Below, in pieces: positions 35,923 to 45,670 of a stretch of DNA of 64,000 bases. The notes under the pieces were generated by a model that saw only the letters and a program-made list of their open reading frames with translations, did not search any database and was not told where the DNA came from. Positions within the stretch are counted from its first letter, which is position 1; each line of letters opens with the position of its first letter. Both the position numbers and the translations under genes were made by a program. This DNA comes from JAWLBY01 sp041687455 (GTDB lineage: Bacteria; Pseudomonadota; Gammaproteobacteria; Xanthomonadales; Xanthomonadaceae). Where the stretch lies: NCBI GenBank assembly GCA_041687455.1, contig JAWLBY010000002.1, forward strand, positions 281,968 to 345,967. Reading direction: 5' to 3'.

Positions 35923-36653
35923 CCGACGCCGATCCCGCCCGCATGCTCGAATCGCTCCGCTCGGATTACCGTGAACTGGTCGAGCGGCTGGAGCGCAACC
36001 AGCGCGAGTTCGTCCATCTCGCGCGTTCGGTGTACCGGCTGCAGGAAGACGAACGGCGGCGGCTCGCGCGCGAACTGCACGACGGACTGGGGCAGAACCT
36101 GACCGCGTTGAAACACCAGTTGTCGCTGCTGCTCGATGCGCTGCCGGCCGATGCTTGCGAAGCCCGGGACCGCGCCGGGCTGGCGCTCGCGACCTGTGTG
36201 CAGACGCTCGACGACACCCGGCAACTGTCGCGCCTGCTGCGTCCACAGATACTCGACGATCTCGGACTGCCGGCCGCGCTGCGCTGGTTGGTCCGCAGTC
36301 TGCTCGATCCGGCCGGGATCGACTGCCGCCTGGACCTCGATGCACTTCCCGAACTCGACGGCGAATTGCAGACGGTCGTGTTCCGGGTCGTGCAGGAAGC
36401 GCTGACCAATGTCGTTCGCCATGCCGATGCCCAGGCGGTTGCCGTGCGGGTGCGCCACAACGCCGGCTTGCTGCGGATCGACATCGAGGACGACGGCCGC
36501 GGAATGGATCCGTCCAGGATCGCTTCCGGCGTCGGTTCCGGGCTCGGTGGCATGCGTGAACGGCTACGCCTGTTCGGTGGGAGTCTCGCGATCGAGCCCG
36601 GCGAGGCGGGCGGCTGCCGGCTGCGCGCGGCGCTGCCGGTAGACGCTGCCTGA
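35919..36653 (+). CDS. Soluble NarL-type histidine kinase without a sensor domain
   Basis: A 244-residue cytoplasmic kinase of the HisKA_3/HATPase_c group. A coiled-coil start (about 10-45) leads to the dimerisation helix with phosphoacceptor His54 in LARELHDGLGQ. The ATPase domain has the N-box (QEALTNVVRHADA), a G1 box (DDGRGMD) and GLGGMRERL. There is no membrane segment or sensor domain, so input must come from a partner, probably the Ser/Thr kinase it overlaps by four bases. The cognate regulator follows 21 bases later. Confidence 0.9.
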   Translation: MTDADPARMLESLRSDYRELVERLERNQREFVHLARSVYRLQEDERRRLARELHDGLGQNLTALKHQLSLLLDALPADACEARDRAGLALATCVQTLDDTRQLSRLLRPQILDDLGLPAALRWLVRSLLDPAGIDCRLDLDALPELDGELQTVVFRVVQEALTNVVRHADAQAVAVRVRHNAGLLRIDIEDDGRGMDPSRIASGVGSGLGGMRERLRLFGGSLAIEPGEAGGCRLRAALPVDAA

Positions 36654-36674
36654 CGACGGTGGCAAGTTAGGCCG

Positions 36675-37331
36675 ATGAAGCCGATCCGGGTCCTGATCGC
36701 CGACGACCACACGCTGGTCCGGGAGAGTCTGGTCGGCGTGCTGAACGCGAGCGGGTGCTGCCAGGTCGTCGCCGAGGCGGCCGATGGCGGCAGTGCGATC
36801 GCCCGCGCGCTGGAGCTGCAGCCGGACGTCGCGATCATCGACATCTCGATGCCGGGGCTGTCCGGCGTCGAGGTCGTCCGGCGGCTGCATCGCGAGGCGC
36901 CGAACGTGCGCTGCCTGGTGCTGACGATGCACGAGGACGAGGAATACGTCCTGCACGTCGTTCGGGCTGGTGCATCCGGCTATCTGGTCAAGGACAGCCC
37001 GACCACCGAACTGATCCAGGCGGTTCGCAACCTGAGCGCCGGAAAGGCCCATTTCGGTCCGTACGCGGCGCGCGTGATCGCCGATCAGGTGCACCGGCCG
37101 GATCGCCAGGTCAGCGATCCGTACGGCGACCTGACCGCCCGCGAGCGCGAGGTCTTCCATCTCGTGGTCGAAGGCCTGACCACCAAGGAAATCGCCCGCC
37201 GGCTCGAGATCAGCGTCAAGACTGCAGAGAACCACCGCTCGCACGTGATGGCCAAGCTCGGCGCACGCAACAGCGCCGAGATCGTCCGCTATGCGGTGCG
37301 CAAGGGTCTGATCGACGTGCCGGCACCGTAG
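36675..37331 (+). CDS. NarL/FixJ-family response regulator
   Basis: A transcription factor of 218 residues: receiver domain (about 1-120) with ADDH, phosphoacceptor Asp in DVAIIDISMPG and the Lys in LVKDSP, then a LuxR-type helix-turn-helix (about 150-210) with LTAREREVFHLVVEG and TKEIARRLEISVKTAENH. It is the natural partner of the histidine kinase just upstream. Targets unknown. Confidence 0.93.
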   Translation: MKPIRVLIADDHTLVRESLVGVLNASGCCQVVAEAADGGSAIARALELQPDVAIIDISMPGLSGVEVVRRLHREAPNVRCLVLTMHEDEEYVLHVVRAGASGYLVKDSPTTELIQAVRNLSAGKAHFGPYAARVIADQVHRPDRQVSDPYGDLTAREREVFHLVVEGLTTKEIARRLEISVKTAENHRSHVMAKLGARNSAEIVRYAVRKGLIDVPAP

Positions 37332-37388
37332 CGCGGGCCGGCGACCCGGCGACGCAGCGCGTCCACCGGGCCGATCGGGCGGGATGGC

Positions 37389-37892
37389 TTACTTGTCTTC
37401 GAGACAGGCCGCCTGCATGTAGCGCTTGCCGCTGTTCTCGGCGTAGGTCAGGAAGCCGGTGTAATCCTTGCCGCCGGTGCGGGCCTCGAAGGTCGCGGTC
37501 CACTTGCCGTTCTTCTCCTTGAGCTTGAACTGGCCGATGTCCTTGTAGGCGTCGTTGTTGCAGTAGGCGCCTTCCCACAGCACCTTTTCGGCGTTGCCGT
37601 CGGCGACCCGCTCGAGGCACTTGCCGTCACGCGGCCGGAACCGGATGTTGGCGTCCTTGTCGCCCTGGATCGTGTTGTCGCTGTCGACATAGATCTTCAG
37701 GTGCGACTCCTGCACCGAGACGCTGCTGTTGTAGCCGGAATACGTTTCGGCGCAGCTCATCTTCGGATCGGACGACGACTCGATGCCGCTCTTCGCATTG
37801 GTCTCGCAGGCGCACTTGTACTTGGCTGCAGCAGCCGGCTGTGCAGCCAGGGCGGCGAGCGTGGCGATGGTCAGCAGGGCGAACTTGTTCAT
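37389..37892 (-). CDS. Secreted Cys-containing small protein of unknown function
   Basis: Not recognised. The ATG at 37892 has GAAGGA six bases upstream and gives 167 residues. A signal peptide ends near residue 22 (AAQPAAA-AKY). The mature domain is Lys/Asp/Asn-rich with six Cys, consistent with disulfides in the periplasm or outside the cell, and has the pattern of a small beta-sandwich. The frame is open far upstream, but the extension crosses the dyad at 37996-38047 and is not credible. It is divergent from the secretin-like gene. Confidence 0.75.
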   Translation of the reverse strand: MNKFALLTIATLAALAAQPAAAAKYKCACETNAKSGIESSSDPKMSCAETYSGYNSSVSVQESHLKIYVDSDNTIQGDKDANIRFRPRDGKCLERVADGNAEKVLWEGAYCNNDAYKDIGQFKLKEKNGKWTATFEARTGGKDYTGFLTYAENSGKRYMQAACLEDK

Positions 37893-37995
37893 GATGATCC
37901 TTCTGTGGTCGAGGGTCGCGCAGGCCGGCCGTGCATCGAACCAAGACACGGCCGTTGCCGGCGCCGCCACTACAGCGTTCTGCGGTCCGGACGCC

Positions 37996-38047
37996 AACAC
38001 CATGGATATGGCATCGGGGCGTGCCGCCCTGCCATATCCATGGTGTT
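37996..38047. repeat. Long perfect dyad between divergent genes
   Basis: AACACCATGGATATGGCA (37996-38013) and its exact complement (38030-38047) form an 18-bp stem, with a GGGC/GCCC inner pairing in the 16-base loop. It lies in the 257-base gap between divergent genes starting at 37892 and 38150. It could be a cruciform operator, a bidirectional transcript end or a small mobile-repeat relic. Confidence 0.8.
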
Positions 38048-38149
38048 CGGTTGCCGCAGCGGCCGTGGGACAGTGGTGCCGCAGCGGACGCCAAGCGGGG
38101 GAGCGGTCCGTTCGCATCGATCGGCCGTGCCCCGCCCAAAGGATTCCAC

Positions 38150-39565
38150 GTGTCGATTCGTTGTCTTGCCTGTCTGATTCTGGTGATCCTGCTCGGAGCC
38201 TGCGCATCGGCCGATCGCCAGTTCGTCCGCAACATGCAGGGCATCGGTCTGGACCGACCGGACGACGACGGTCACACACTGTTCCGCCGGATCGGCAATG
38301 AACCGAGCAATGCCCGGCTGCACTTCGACAACGGCCGGTACCTTCTGACCCGCGGGCGCCACGCCGACATCGAAATGGCGCGCGTCGCGTTCGCCAATGC
38401 CAGCCGGCTGGCGCCCGACTGGTGGGCGCCGGAAGTCGGCCTCGCCGTGACCGAATACCGGCTCGGCCGCCATCTCGATGCGCTGTCGGCGCTGGCCGAA
38501 GCGGTCGAACGGCGCGGACGCTGCGACGAGCTGTGCTATTCGCTGGCGCTGGTCGCGTTCCGGGCCGGCCAGTTCGGGCTGGCCGCCAACGCGCTGCACA
38601 GCGCCCAGCGTGCCGGGCCACCGCAGACCGCCGCCGCGCGCAGCGCGGACGAATTCCTGTCCGCCGCGCTGGCCGATGCGCCGGGCGCACAATCGACCGC
38701 TGCGCTGCGCGAGCGCCTGCAACGCAGCCAGGCGGCGGACGGCGAACAGACCGGCAACGTCGCGATCGACGCCTACGTGATCCGGCAGAGCCGCAGCAGC
38801 AGCAGTGCGCAGGGCATCAACCTGCTGGAAGCATTGCGGCTGCAGTTCGGCGGTACGCTGGTCAACGATTTCGTCGACAGCAGTGATCAGGAGCCCGAAC
38901 GGAGCCGCGAGCGCTCGCTGCAGGTCAGCATTCCGACCGTCAGCTACGCATTGAACATGGCGACCGAGGACACCAGCACGTTCAGCATCGAGGCCAGTCC
39001 GAGCGTGGTGGCGATCGCCGACCGGACCTCGCGCTTCTTCGAAGGCGCCAACGTGCTGATCGTGCCTTCGGGCGACGAGACCGAACCGGTCGAGCGCGAC
39101 ATCGGCATCGAGCTGAAGGTGACGCCGACCGAGATCACCGACAGCCACGTCGGGTTGTCGGTGCAGATCGAGCTGTCGAACCTGACCGCGTCGACGGTCG
39201 GCGGCGGCGGTGCGCAACTGCTGCAGACCGAGAAGACCACCGCCGAGGCATTCGCCCGCGTGCCGTTCGGACGCGCGATGGCGCTCGGCTCCGGGGCCAA
39301 GATGACCACCCGCAGCGGTGACGGCGGCGTGACCGCGCTGCGCGACGCGCCGGCGATCGGCCGGCTGTTCGGCAACGCCAGTGCCGCGGCCGCACGCAAC
39401 GATGTGTTGGTGCTGGTCACCGCGCGTCGCGATCGGCAGGATCGTGTCGGGGTCGACGAGCAGGCGCTGTCGATGCGATTGTTCGGATTCGCGCCGGCGG
39501 CGGTGTCGCGGGTGTCGCGCCTGCCGTCGGAGACGCCGGCGCTGGATGTTGCCGACTGGTTCTGA
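38150..39565 (+). CDS. Lipoprotein with TPR-like region and secretin domain
   Basis: A 471-residue lipoprotein: the GTG start (AAGGA six bases upstream) gives a signal peptide with lipobox LLGAC. Residues about 50-190 form TPR-like helices (ARVAFANASRLAPDWWAPEV). Residues about 265-445 match the C-terminal secretin domain of type II/III secretion and type IV pilus channels, with EASPSVVAIADRTSRFFEGA and the GRLF end of VTALRDAPAIGRLFG. The N0-N3 domains and the S-domain of classical GspD are missing. No other secretion genes are adjacent, so it may be an orphan channel. The response regulator 12 bases downstream suggests co-regulation. Confidence 0.75.
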   Translation: MSIRCLACLILVILLGACASADRQFVRNMQGIGLDRPDDDGHTLFRRIGNEPSNARLHFDNGRYLLTRGRHADIEMARVAFANASRLAPDWWAPEVGLAVTEYRLGRHLDALSALAEAVERRGRCDELCYSLALVAFRAGQFGLAANALHSAQRAGPPQTAAARSADEFLSAALADAPGAQSTAALRERLQRSQAADGEQTGNVAIDAYVIRQSRSSSSAQGINLLEALRLQFGGTLVNDFVDSSDQEPERSRERSLQVSIPTVSYALNMATEDTSTFSIEASPSVVAIADRTSRFFEGANVLIVPSGDETEPVERDIGIELKVTPTEITDSHVGLSVQIELSNLTASTVGGGGAQLLQTEKTTAEAFARVPFGRAMALGSGAKMTTRSGDGGVTALRDAPAIGRLFGNASAAAARNDVLVLVTARRDRQDRVGVDEQALSMRLFGFAPAAVSRVSRLPSETPALDVADWF

Positions 39566-39577
39566 TCTGGAGGCCGC

Positions 39578-40225
39578 GTGACTGCACCGACCCAGGTGTT
39601 GCTGCTCGAGGATGATGCGCCGACCCGGCGCCGACTCTGCTCGGCACTGGCGGCCGATTCCGGCTTCGAGGTTCGCGCGGCCGCGACGCTGGCCGAGGCA
39701 CGGGCGTTGCTCGCAGTCGCACCGCCCGACGTGCTGATCACCGACCTGAACCTGCCGGATGGCCATGGCAACAGCCTGATCGAGGAAGTGCACCAGACGC
39801 TGCCGGGGATCGAGATCCTGGTGATATCGGTGCTCTGCGACGAACGCAGCGTGGTCGCCGCGATCGCGGCCGGGGCCAGCGGCTACGTACTGAAGGATGC
39901 GCTACCCGGCGACATCTGCGATACCGTCCGCGCTGTCTTGCGCGGCCATTCGCCGATATCGAGCGCGATCGCCCGCTTCATCCTGCGCCGGCTGCATCCG
40001 GACCGGGACGACGGTGGCGACAGCCCGGCACGGCTGACGCCACGCGAAACCGACATCCTGTGGGGCATCGCGAAGGGATTCAGCTACAACGAAATCGCCG
40101 ACGAACTCGGCATCTCGCGCAAGACGGTGCCGAACTACATCAAGAGCATCTATCGCAAGCTCGAGGTCGGCAGTCGTGGCGAGGCCGTGTTCGAGGCGGT
40201 CAGGCAGAAGCTGATCCGGCTCTAG
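39578..40225 (+). CDS. NarL/LuxR-type response regulator
   Basis: A transcription factor of 215 residues with a GTG start. The receiver has LLLEDDAP, the phosphoacceptor Asp in DVLITDLNLPDG and VLKDALP. The helix-turn-helix lies in LTPRETDILWGIAKG and EIADELGISRKTVPNYIKSI. It follows the secretin-like gene by 12 bases. Its 3' end overlaps, by 26 bases, the end of the convergent histidine kinase gene, its probable partner. Confidence 0.92.
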   Translation: MTAPTQVLLLEDDAPTRRRLCSALAADSGFEVRAAATLAEARALLAVAPPDVLITDLNLPDGHGNSLIEEVHQTLPGIEILVISVLCDERSVVAAIAAGASGYVLKDALPGDICDTVRAVLRGHSPISSAIARFILRRLHPDRDDGGDSPARLTPRETDILWGIAKGFSYNEIADELGISRKTVPNYIKSIYRKLEVGSRGEAVFEAVRQKLIRL

Positions 40226-42140
40226 CGGGGTGCGAGACCAGTGTCGCGGGTGATTCGGTGGCGCCGGCATCGAGTCGCGCCGGCAGGTCCAGCTTCACGG
40301 TCGTGCCCTGCGGCGTGCTGTCGATGTCGAGCGCCGCACCGATCGCGCTTGCCCGCCGCTGCATGTTGTCGATACCGAAGCCGCCAGGCCGCCCGCTGGC
40401 TCCACCGCGGCCGTGATCGCGCACGCGGAGCCGGACACCGAAGCCGACGCGAGGCGAGCTATCGGCGTCGATCGTGATCCGGTCGCCACCGGCATGCCGG
40501 ATCGCATTCATGACCGCCTCCTGCAGGATCCGGAAGATCGTCAGCGTCGCGGTCGGATGCAGGCCGGGCAGGTCGGGCAGGGCGCGCACCTGCCAGTCGA
40601 GACCGACCCCGGCACGCCGCAGTTGCGGCGCGATCTGTTCGCGGAACGCAGCCAGCATCAGGCCGAGATCATCGCCCATGTCCTCGAGCGAATTGACCAC
40701 CAGTCGAAGGTCGGCCAGCGCACGCCGGCTGGCTGTCGTGATCTCGTCGTCGGCGGCGCGGTGCTGTTCGCACAGTGCGACGATCGACACCAGATGGCCT
40801 GCGATGCCGTCGTGCAGGTCGCTCATCAAGCGCACCCGCTCGGTTTCCAGCGCGACCTTGCGGGCCTGCTCCTGCTCGCGGGCGAAGGTCTCGCGCAGCT
40901 TGGCCTCGGTCGCCTCGACGGTCTGCCGCAGGCGGACATTGAAGCGCTCGACCGCCGACAGCGAGCTGGCGATCCGGCGCAGCAGGATCACGCCGATCGC
41001 CACTGCCAGCAGCGGCCCGCTGAACCGCGACAGCAACACGTAGCCCGGCTCGATGACGGCGAGCAGCCCGAGCAGATCGTGGACGGCGAATGCCGCGGCT
41101 CCCAGCACCGCGCCGAACAGCAGCAGGGCCTGGTCGTTGCGGGTGGCGAATGCCCCACGCACCAGCATCGCGATGGCGACGACGACCAGCAGCAGCGTGG
41201 CCGGAGCGAACACGAGCGGCACGAGCCAGGTCGCATAGCGTCCCGGCAGCAGTACCGACAGGACGACCAGCGCGGGCAGCAGCAGGAACCAGCCGAGCGG
41301 CAGTGGAATCCTGCGGCCGAGGAACAGGCAGACGATCGGTATCGCCAGTGAGCCCGGCACGAAACGGCCCACGTTGAGCAACCGCAGCAGCGTTTCGCTC
41401 TGCAGTTCGAGTGCGTAGGCCGGCAGCGATGGCAGCAGATAGGCGACCAGCATCAGGCCGTACAGCAGGTACAGCCGGTCGCCGCGGCGCGCGGACCAGA
41501 CCACCAGCACGAACACCGCCATCGCCAGCAGCAGACCGTCGATCAGGCGCGGCAGCGTATGGGTCAGCAGTCGGCCGTGCGTGTACTCGGGCCGCAGCAG
41601 CCGTTCCGGGCCGAGTTCGACCGTCCCGACCGCGCCGCCGTGGACGGTCGTGCCGCGCAGCATCAGTTCGATCCGGTTGCTGTCGTTGGTGCGCAGCAGC
41701 GAGGTCGGCAACGGCACCAGCAGCGGCGTGCTGCGGCCGAGATCGTAATGCGCCTGCTCCCACTGGCTGTCGGCGAGCAGCGTGCCGTTCAGCGACACCT
41801 GCAGGCGACCGCTGAAGTTCGGCACGAACAACGCGATCCGCTCGTCGCCGTCGTGCGGCGCAGCGAACGCGATCTGCAGCCGATGATGGCATTCGATGCT
41901 GTCCCGCGGCCTGCATTGATGCGGCAGCGAGATCGCGATATCGCCATCGATCGACAGCAGCGTCGCGCGGTCGATCGCCTGCACGCCGGGATGGCCGGTG
42001 GCTGTCGTGCCGATCCGCAGCAGCGCCGAGCCGAGCACCAGCAGCGCGATCCAGCCAGCCAGCAACAGCAGGCGACGCCGACGCCAGCCACGGCCGCCGT
42101 CGGCCACCGGCCGCGCGGCTGCCTCGTTCGCATGCTGCAT
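40200..42140 (-). CDS. Multi-spanning histidine kinase (7TM-DISM-like sensor)
   Basis: An inner-membrane sensor kinase of 646 residues. One N-terminal helix (about 22-45) is followed by a periplasmic beta-rich domain (about 60-185), then about seven helices (about 200-400), the layout of 7TM-DISM receptors that bind carbohydrates or other ligands. The cytoplasmic part has a coiled coil, the phosphoacceptor His in RLMSDLHDGIAGHLVSI and a HisKA_3-type ATPase domain (QEAVMNAIRHAGGDRI, then DHGRGG and FGIDNMQRRA). The ATG at 42140 has GGGGAG seven bases upstream. It is convergent with, and overlaps, the response regulator gene. Confidence 0.88.
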   Translation of the reverse strand: MQHANEAAARPVADGGRGWRRRRLLLLAGWIALLVLGSALLRIGTTATGHPGVQAIDRATLLSIDGDIAISLPHQCRPRDSIECHHRLQIAFAAPHDGDERIALFVPNFSGRLQVSLNGTLLADSQWEQAHYDLGRSTPLLVPLPTSLLRTNDSNRIELMLRGTTVHGGAVGTVELGPERLLRPEYTHGRLLTHTLPRLIDGLLLAMAVFVLVVWSARRGDRLYLLYGLMLVAYLLPSLPAYALELQSETLLRLLNVGRFVPGSLAIPIVCLFLGRRIPLPLGWFLLLPALVVLSVLLPGRYATWLVPLVFAPATLLLVVVAIAMLVRGAFATRNDQALLLFGAVLGAAAFAVHDLLGLLAVIEPGYVLLSRFSGPLLAVAIGVILLRRIASSLSAVERFNVRLRQTVEATEAKLRETFAREQEQARKVALETERVRLMSDLHDGIAGHLVSIVALCEQHRAADDEITTASRRALADLRLVVNSLEDMGDDLGLMLAAFREQIAPQLRRAGVGLDWQVRALPDLPGLHPTATLTIFRILQEAVMNAIRHAGGDRITIDADSSPRVGFGVRLRVRDHGRGGASGRPGGFGIDNMQRRASAIGAALDIDSTPQGTTVKLDLPARLDAGATESPATLVSHPARAGSASA

Positions 42141-42230
42141 CGACGCTCTCCCCAACGCGGTCGTCCCTGTCTGTGCCGCAGACATCCCCGAAAACCGGCG
42201 AACCCGGCCGGCACGATCGACCGCGGACGG

Positions 42231-43838
42231 CTACATCCGGAACACGCCGAAGCGATCGCGCTCGATCGGTGCGTTGAGGCTGGCCGACAGCGCGAGGCCG
42301 AGCACGCGACGGGTGTCCGCCGGGTCGATCACGCCATCGTCCCACAGCCGTGCGCTGGCGTAATACGGATTGCCCTGCAGTTCGTACTGCTCGCGGATCG
42401 GCGCCTTGAAGCCGTCCTCGTCCTCGGCCGACCAGCTCTTTCCGGCCGCTTCGAGTCCGTCGCGGCGGACCGTGGCGAGCACGCTGGCAGCCTGTTCGTT
42501 GCCCATCACGCTGATTCGCGCGTTCGGCCACATCCACAGGAAGCGCGCGCCGTAGGCGCGACCGCACATTGCGTAGTTGCCGGCACCGAACGAGCCGCCG
42601 ATCACGACGGTGAACTTCGGCACGTGCGAACACGCCACCGCGGTCACCATCTTTGCGCCGTCCTTGGCGATACCGGCGTTCTCGTACTTGCGCCCGACCA
42701 TGAAGCCGGTGATGTTCTGCAGGAATACCAGCGGAATGTTGCGCTGGTTGCACAGTTCGATGAAATGCGCGCCTTTCAGCGCGCTTTCGGCGAACAGGAT
42801 GCCGTTGTTGGCGATGATGCCGACCGGCATGCCGTACAGGTGCGCAAAGCCGGTGACCAGCGTCTTGCCGTAGCGTGCCTTGAATTCCTGCAGTTCCGAG
42901 CCGTCGACGACGCGGGCAATCACCTCGCGGATATCGAACGGCCGGCGCGTGTCGCGTGGCACAACACCATACAGTTCGTCGACCGGATACAGCGGCTCGG
43001 CCGCAGTCTGCAGCGCGAGCTGGCGCGGCCTGCTGCGGTTGAGATGGCGGACGATGTCGCGGGCGATCTGCAGCGCGTGGCGGTCGTCTTCGGCGAAATG
43101 GTCGGCCACGCCCGACACCGACGTGTGCACGTCGGCGCCGCCGAGCGCCTCTGCATCGACGACTTCTCCGGTCGCGGCCTTCACCAGCGGCGGGCCGCCG
43201 AGAAAGATCGTGCCCTGTTCCCGGACGATCACCGACTCGTCGCACATCGCCGGCACGTAGGCGCCGCCTGCGGTGCACGAGCCCATCACGACCGCGACCT
43301 GCGGAATGTTCTCGGCACTCATCCGCGCCTGGTTGTAGAAGATCCGGCCGAAGTGTTCCTTGTCCGGGAATACCTCGTCCTGCAGCGGCAGGAACGCGCC
43401 GCCGGAATCGACCAGGTAGATGCATGGCAGCTTGTTTTCGCGGGCGATCTCCTGCGCGCGCAGGTGCTTCTTGACCGTCATCGGGAAATACGTGCCGCCC
43501 TTGACGGTCGCGTCGTTGGCGACAACCACGACTTCCATGCCGTGCACGCGACCGATGCCGGCGACCATGCCGGCACCCGGCGCGGCGTCGTCGTACATGC
43601 CTTCGGCGGCCAGCGGCGCGATCTCGAGGAACGGCGAGCCCGGGTCGAGCAGCGCGGTGATGCGATCACGCGGCAGCAGCTTGCCGCGCTCGAGATGTTT
43701 GGCGCGGGCCTTGTCGCCGCCGCCCATTGCAATCCGTTCCAGCCGACGATGCAGTTCGTCGACCAGCGACTGCATGTGCTCGCGGTTGGCGATGAAGTCG
43801 GGGGAGCGGCTATCGACCTGGGTTTGCAGGGCAGGCAT
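42231..43838 (-). CDS. Acyl-CoA carboxylase carboxyltransferase (methylcrotonyl-CoA carboxylase beta type)
   Basis: A carboxyltransferase of 535 residues that moves CO2 from carboxybiotin to a branched acyl-CoA. It most resembles MccB/LiuB of leucine degradation, with GSCTAGGAYVPAMCDE and GGSFGAGNYAMCGRAYGARF as the two oxyanion regions and the ending RDRFGVFRM. The matching biotin-carboxylase subunit and the other leucine genes are not adjacent, which is unusual. Substrate assignment is by family resemblance. Confidence 0.9.
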   Translation of the reverse strand: MPALQTQVDSRSPDFIANREHMQSLVDELHRRLERIAMGGGDKARAKHLERGKLLPRDRITALLDPGSPFLEIAPLAAEGMYDDAAPGAGMVAGIGRVHGMEVVVVANDATVKGGTYFPMTVKKHLRAQEIARENKLPCIYLVDSGGAFLPLQDEVFPDKEHFGRIFYNQARMSAENIPQVAVVMGSCTAGGAYVPAMCDESVIVREQGTIFLGGPPLVKAATGEVVDAEALGGADVHTSVSGVADHFAEDDRHALQIARDIVRHLNRSRPRQLALQTAAEPLYPVDELYGVVPRDTRRPFDIREVIARVVDGSELQEFKARYGKTLVTGFAHLYGMPVGIIANNGILFAESALKGAHFIELCNQRNIPLVFLQNITGFMVGRKYENAGIAKDGAKMVTAVACSHVPKFTVVIGGSFGAGNYAMCGRAYGARFLWMWPNARISVMGNEQAASVLATVRRDGLEAAGKSWSAEDEDGFKAPIREQYELQGNPYYASARLWDDGVIDPADTRRVLGLALSASLNAPIERDRFGVFRM

Positions 43839-43873
43839 CGGGATCTCCGGCTGTGGCGGCGTTGCTCGCTGCC

Positions 43874-43899
43874 GTCATCCCGGCGAAAGCCGGGATCCA
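43874..43899. repeat. Dispersed palindromic repeat, consensus copy
   Basis: Core ATCCCGGC-GAAA-GCCGGGAT, an 8-bp stem with a GNRA-type tetraloop, preceded by GTC and followed by CCA. Identical to the copies at 63396 and 63827. Confidence 0.8.
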
Positions 43900-43989
43900 T
43901 TCTGTGATCGTGGGGTGTAAGAAGATGCCGTGATCATGCAGCGGGTGATCGCGTCACCGCGAGCGGCTCTTCCTGCGCCCGGAAGAAAG

Positions 43990-44024
43990 CCCCTCTCCCC
44001 CCGGGAGAGGGGTTGGGGTGAGGG
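43990..44024 (+). repeat. CT-rich palindromic repeat, copy 1
   Basis: CCCCTCTCCC pairs with GGGAGAGGGG, followed by TTGGGGTGAGGGT. The same element lies inverted at 44117-44157. This kind of element recurs in many proteobacterial intergenic regions. Confidence 0.75.
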
Positions 44025-44116
44025 TCCGAACGGAGCGTGCTGGTCAAGGCCGGCAGCGGGCGCGCTGGTCGCGTGGTGCTTCCTGCCGTGCGGCCATTGC
44101 CAGCACCGCAGGGGCA

Positions 44117-44157
44117 CCAACCCTCACCCCCGGCCCCTCTCCCGAGGGGAGAGGGAA
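44117..44157 (-). repeat. CT-rich palindromic repeat, copy 2 (inverted)
   Basis: Reverse-strand copy of the element at 43990, with the stem CCCCTCTCCC/GGGAGAGGGG variant and CCAACCCTCACCCCC at its outer end. The two copies could also pair with each other. Confidence 0.75.
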
Positions 44158-44180
44158 GCGAAGCGCATATATGCGAATCG

Positions 44181-45395
<1,215 letters not shown>

Positions 45396-45670
45396 GGCGG
45401 ATCTCCTGAAAATGCCTGCCCGGATGGAATCGCCGGGCACGAGACAAGACCGCCGATTCTACCGCGTCCGCGGCTCGGGTCGGGTTGCTGGGCGGTGTTC
45501 CGCCGGGCGAGTTCGGCCGTCATGCAGGTGAATCCGGCCGCCGCGGCCCAAGCAGAATTGAATGTGGCCAGCAACGGATTGCCGCCGATCGACTGGAAAA
45601 CACTCGCGATCGAGCAGGTACTTGAGCGCCGACCCGCAGCTCGTCGCGCTGGCCCACTCGCTGCGCGGGT

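Larger units (their letters stand above)
43839..44180. other. 342-base intergenic region holding three repeats
   Basis: No gene seen between the carboxyltransferase and thiolase genes. It holds one copy of the dispersed palindromic repeat (43874-43899) and two inverted copies of a CT-rich palindromic repeat (43990-44024 and 44117-44157). The latter could together act as a transcription end for the thiolase gene. Confidence 0.6.

Noticed and set aside
37893..38690. A long upstream extension of the secreted protein gene at 37389 (433 residues in total)
   Set aside because: The extension overlaps the oppositely oriented secretin-like gene and the dyad. The ATG at 37892 has a good ribosome site and a clean signal peptide.
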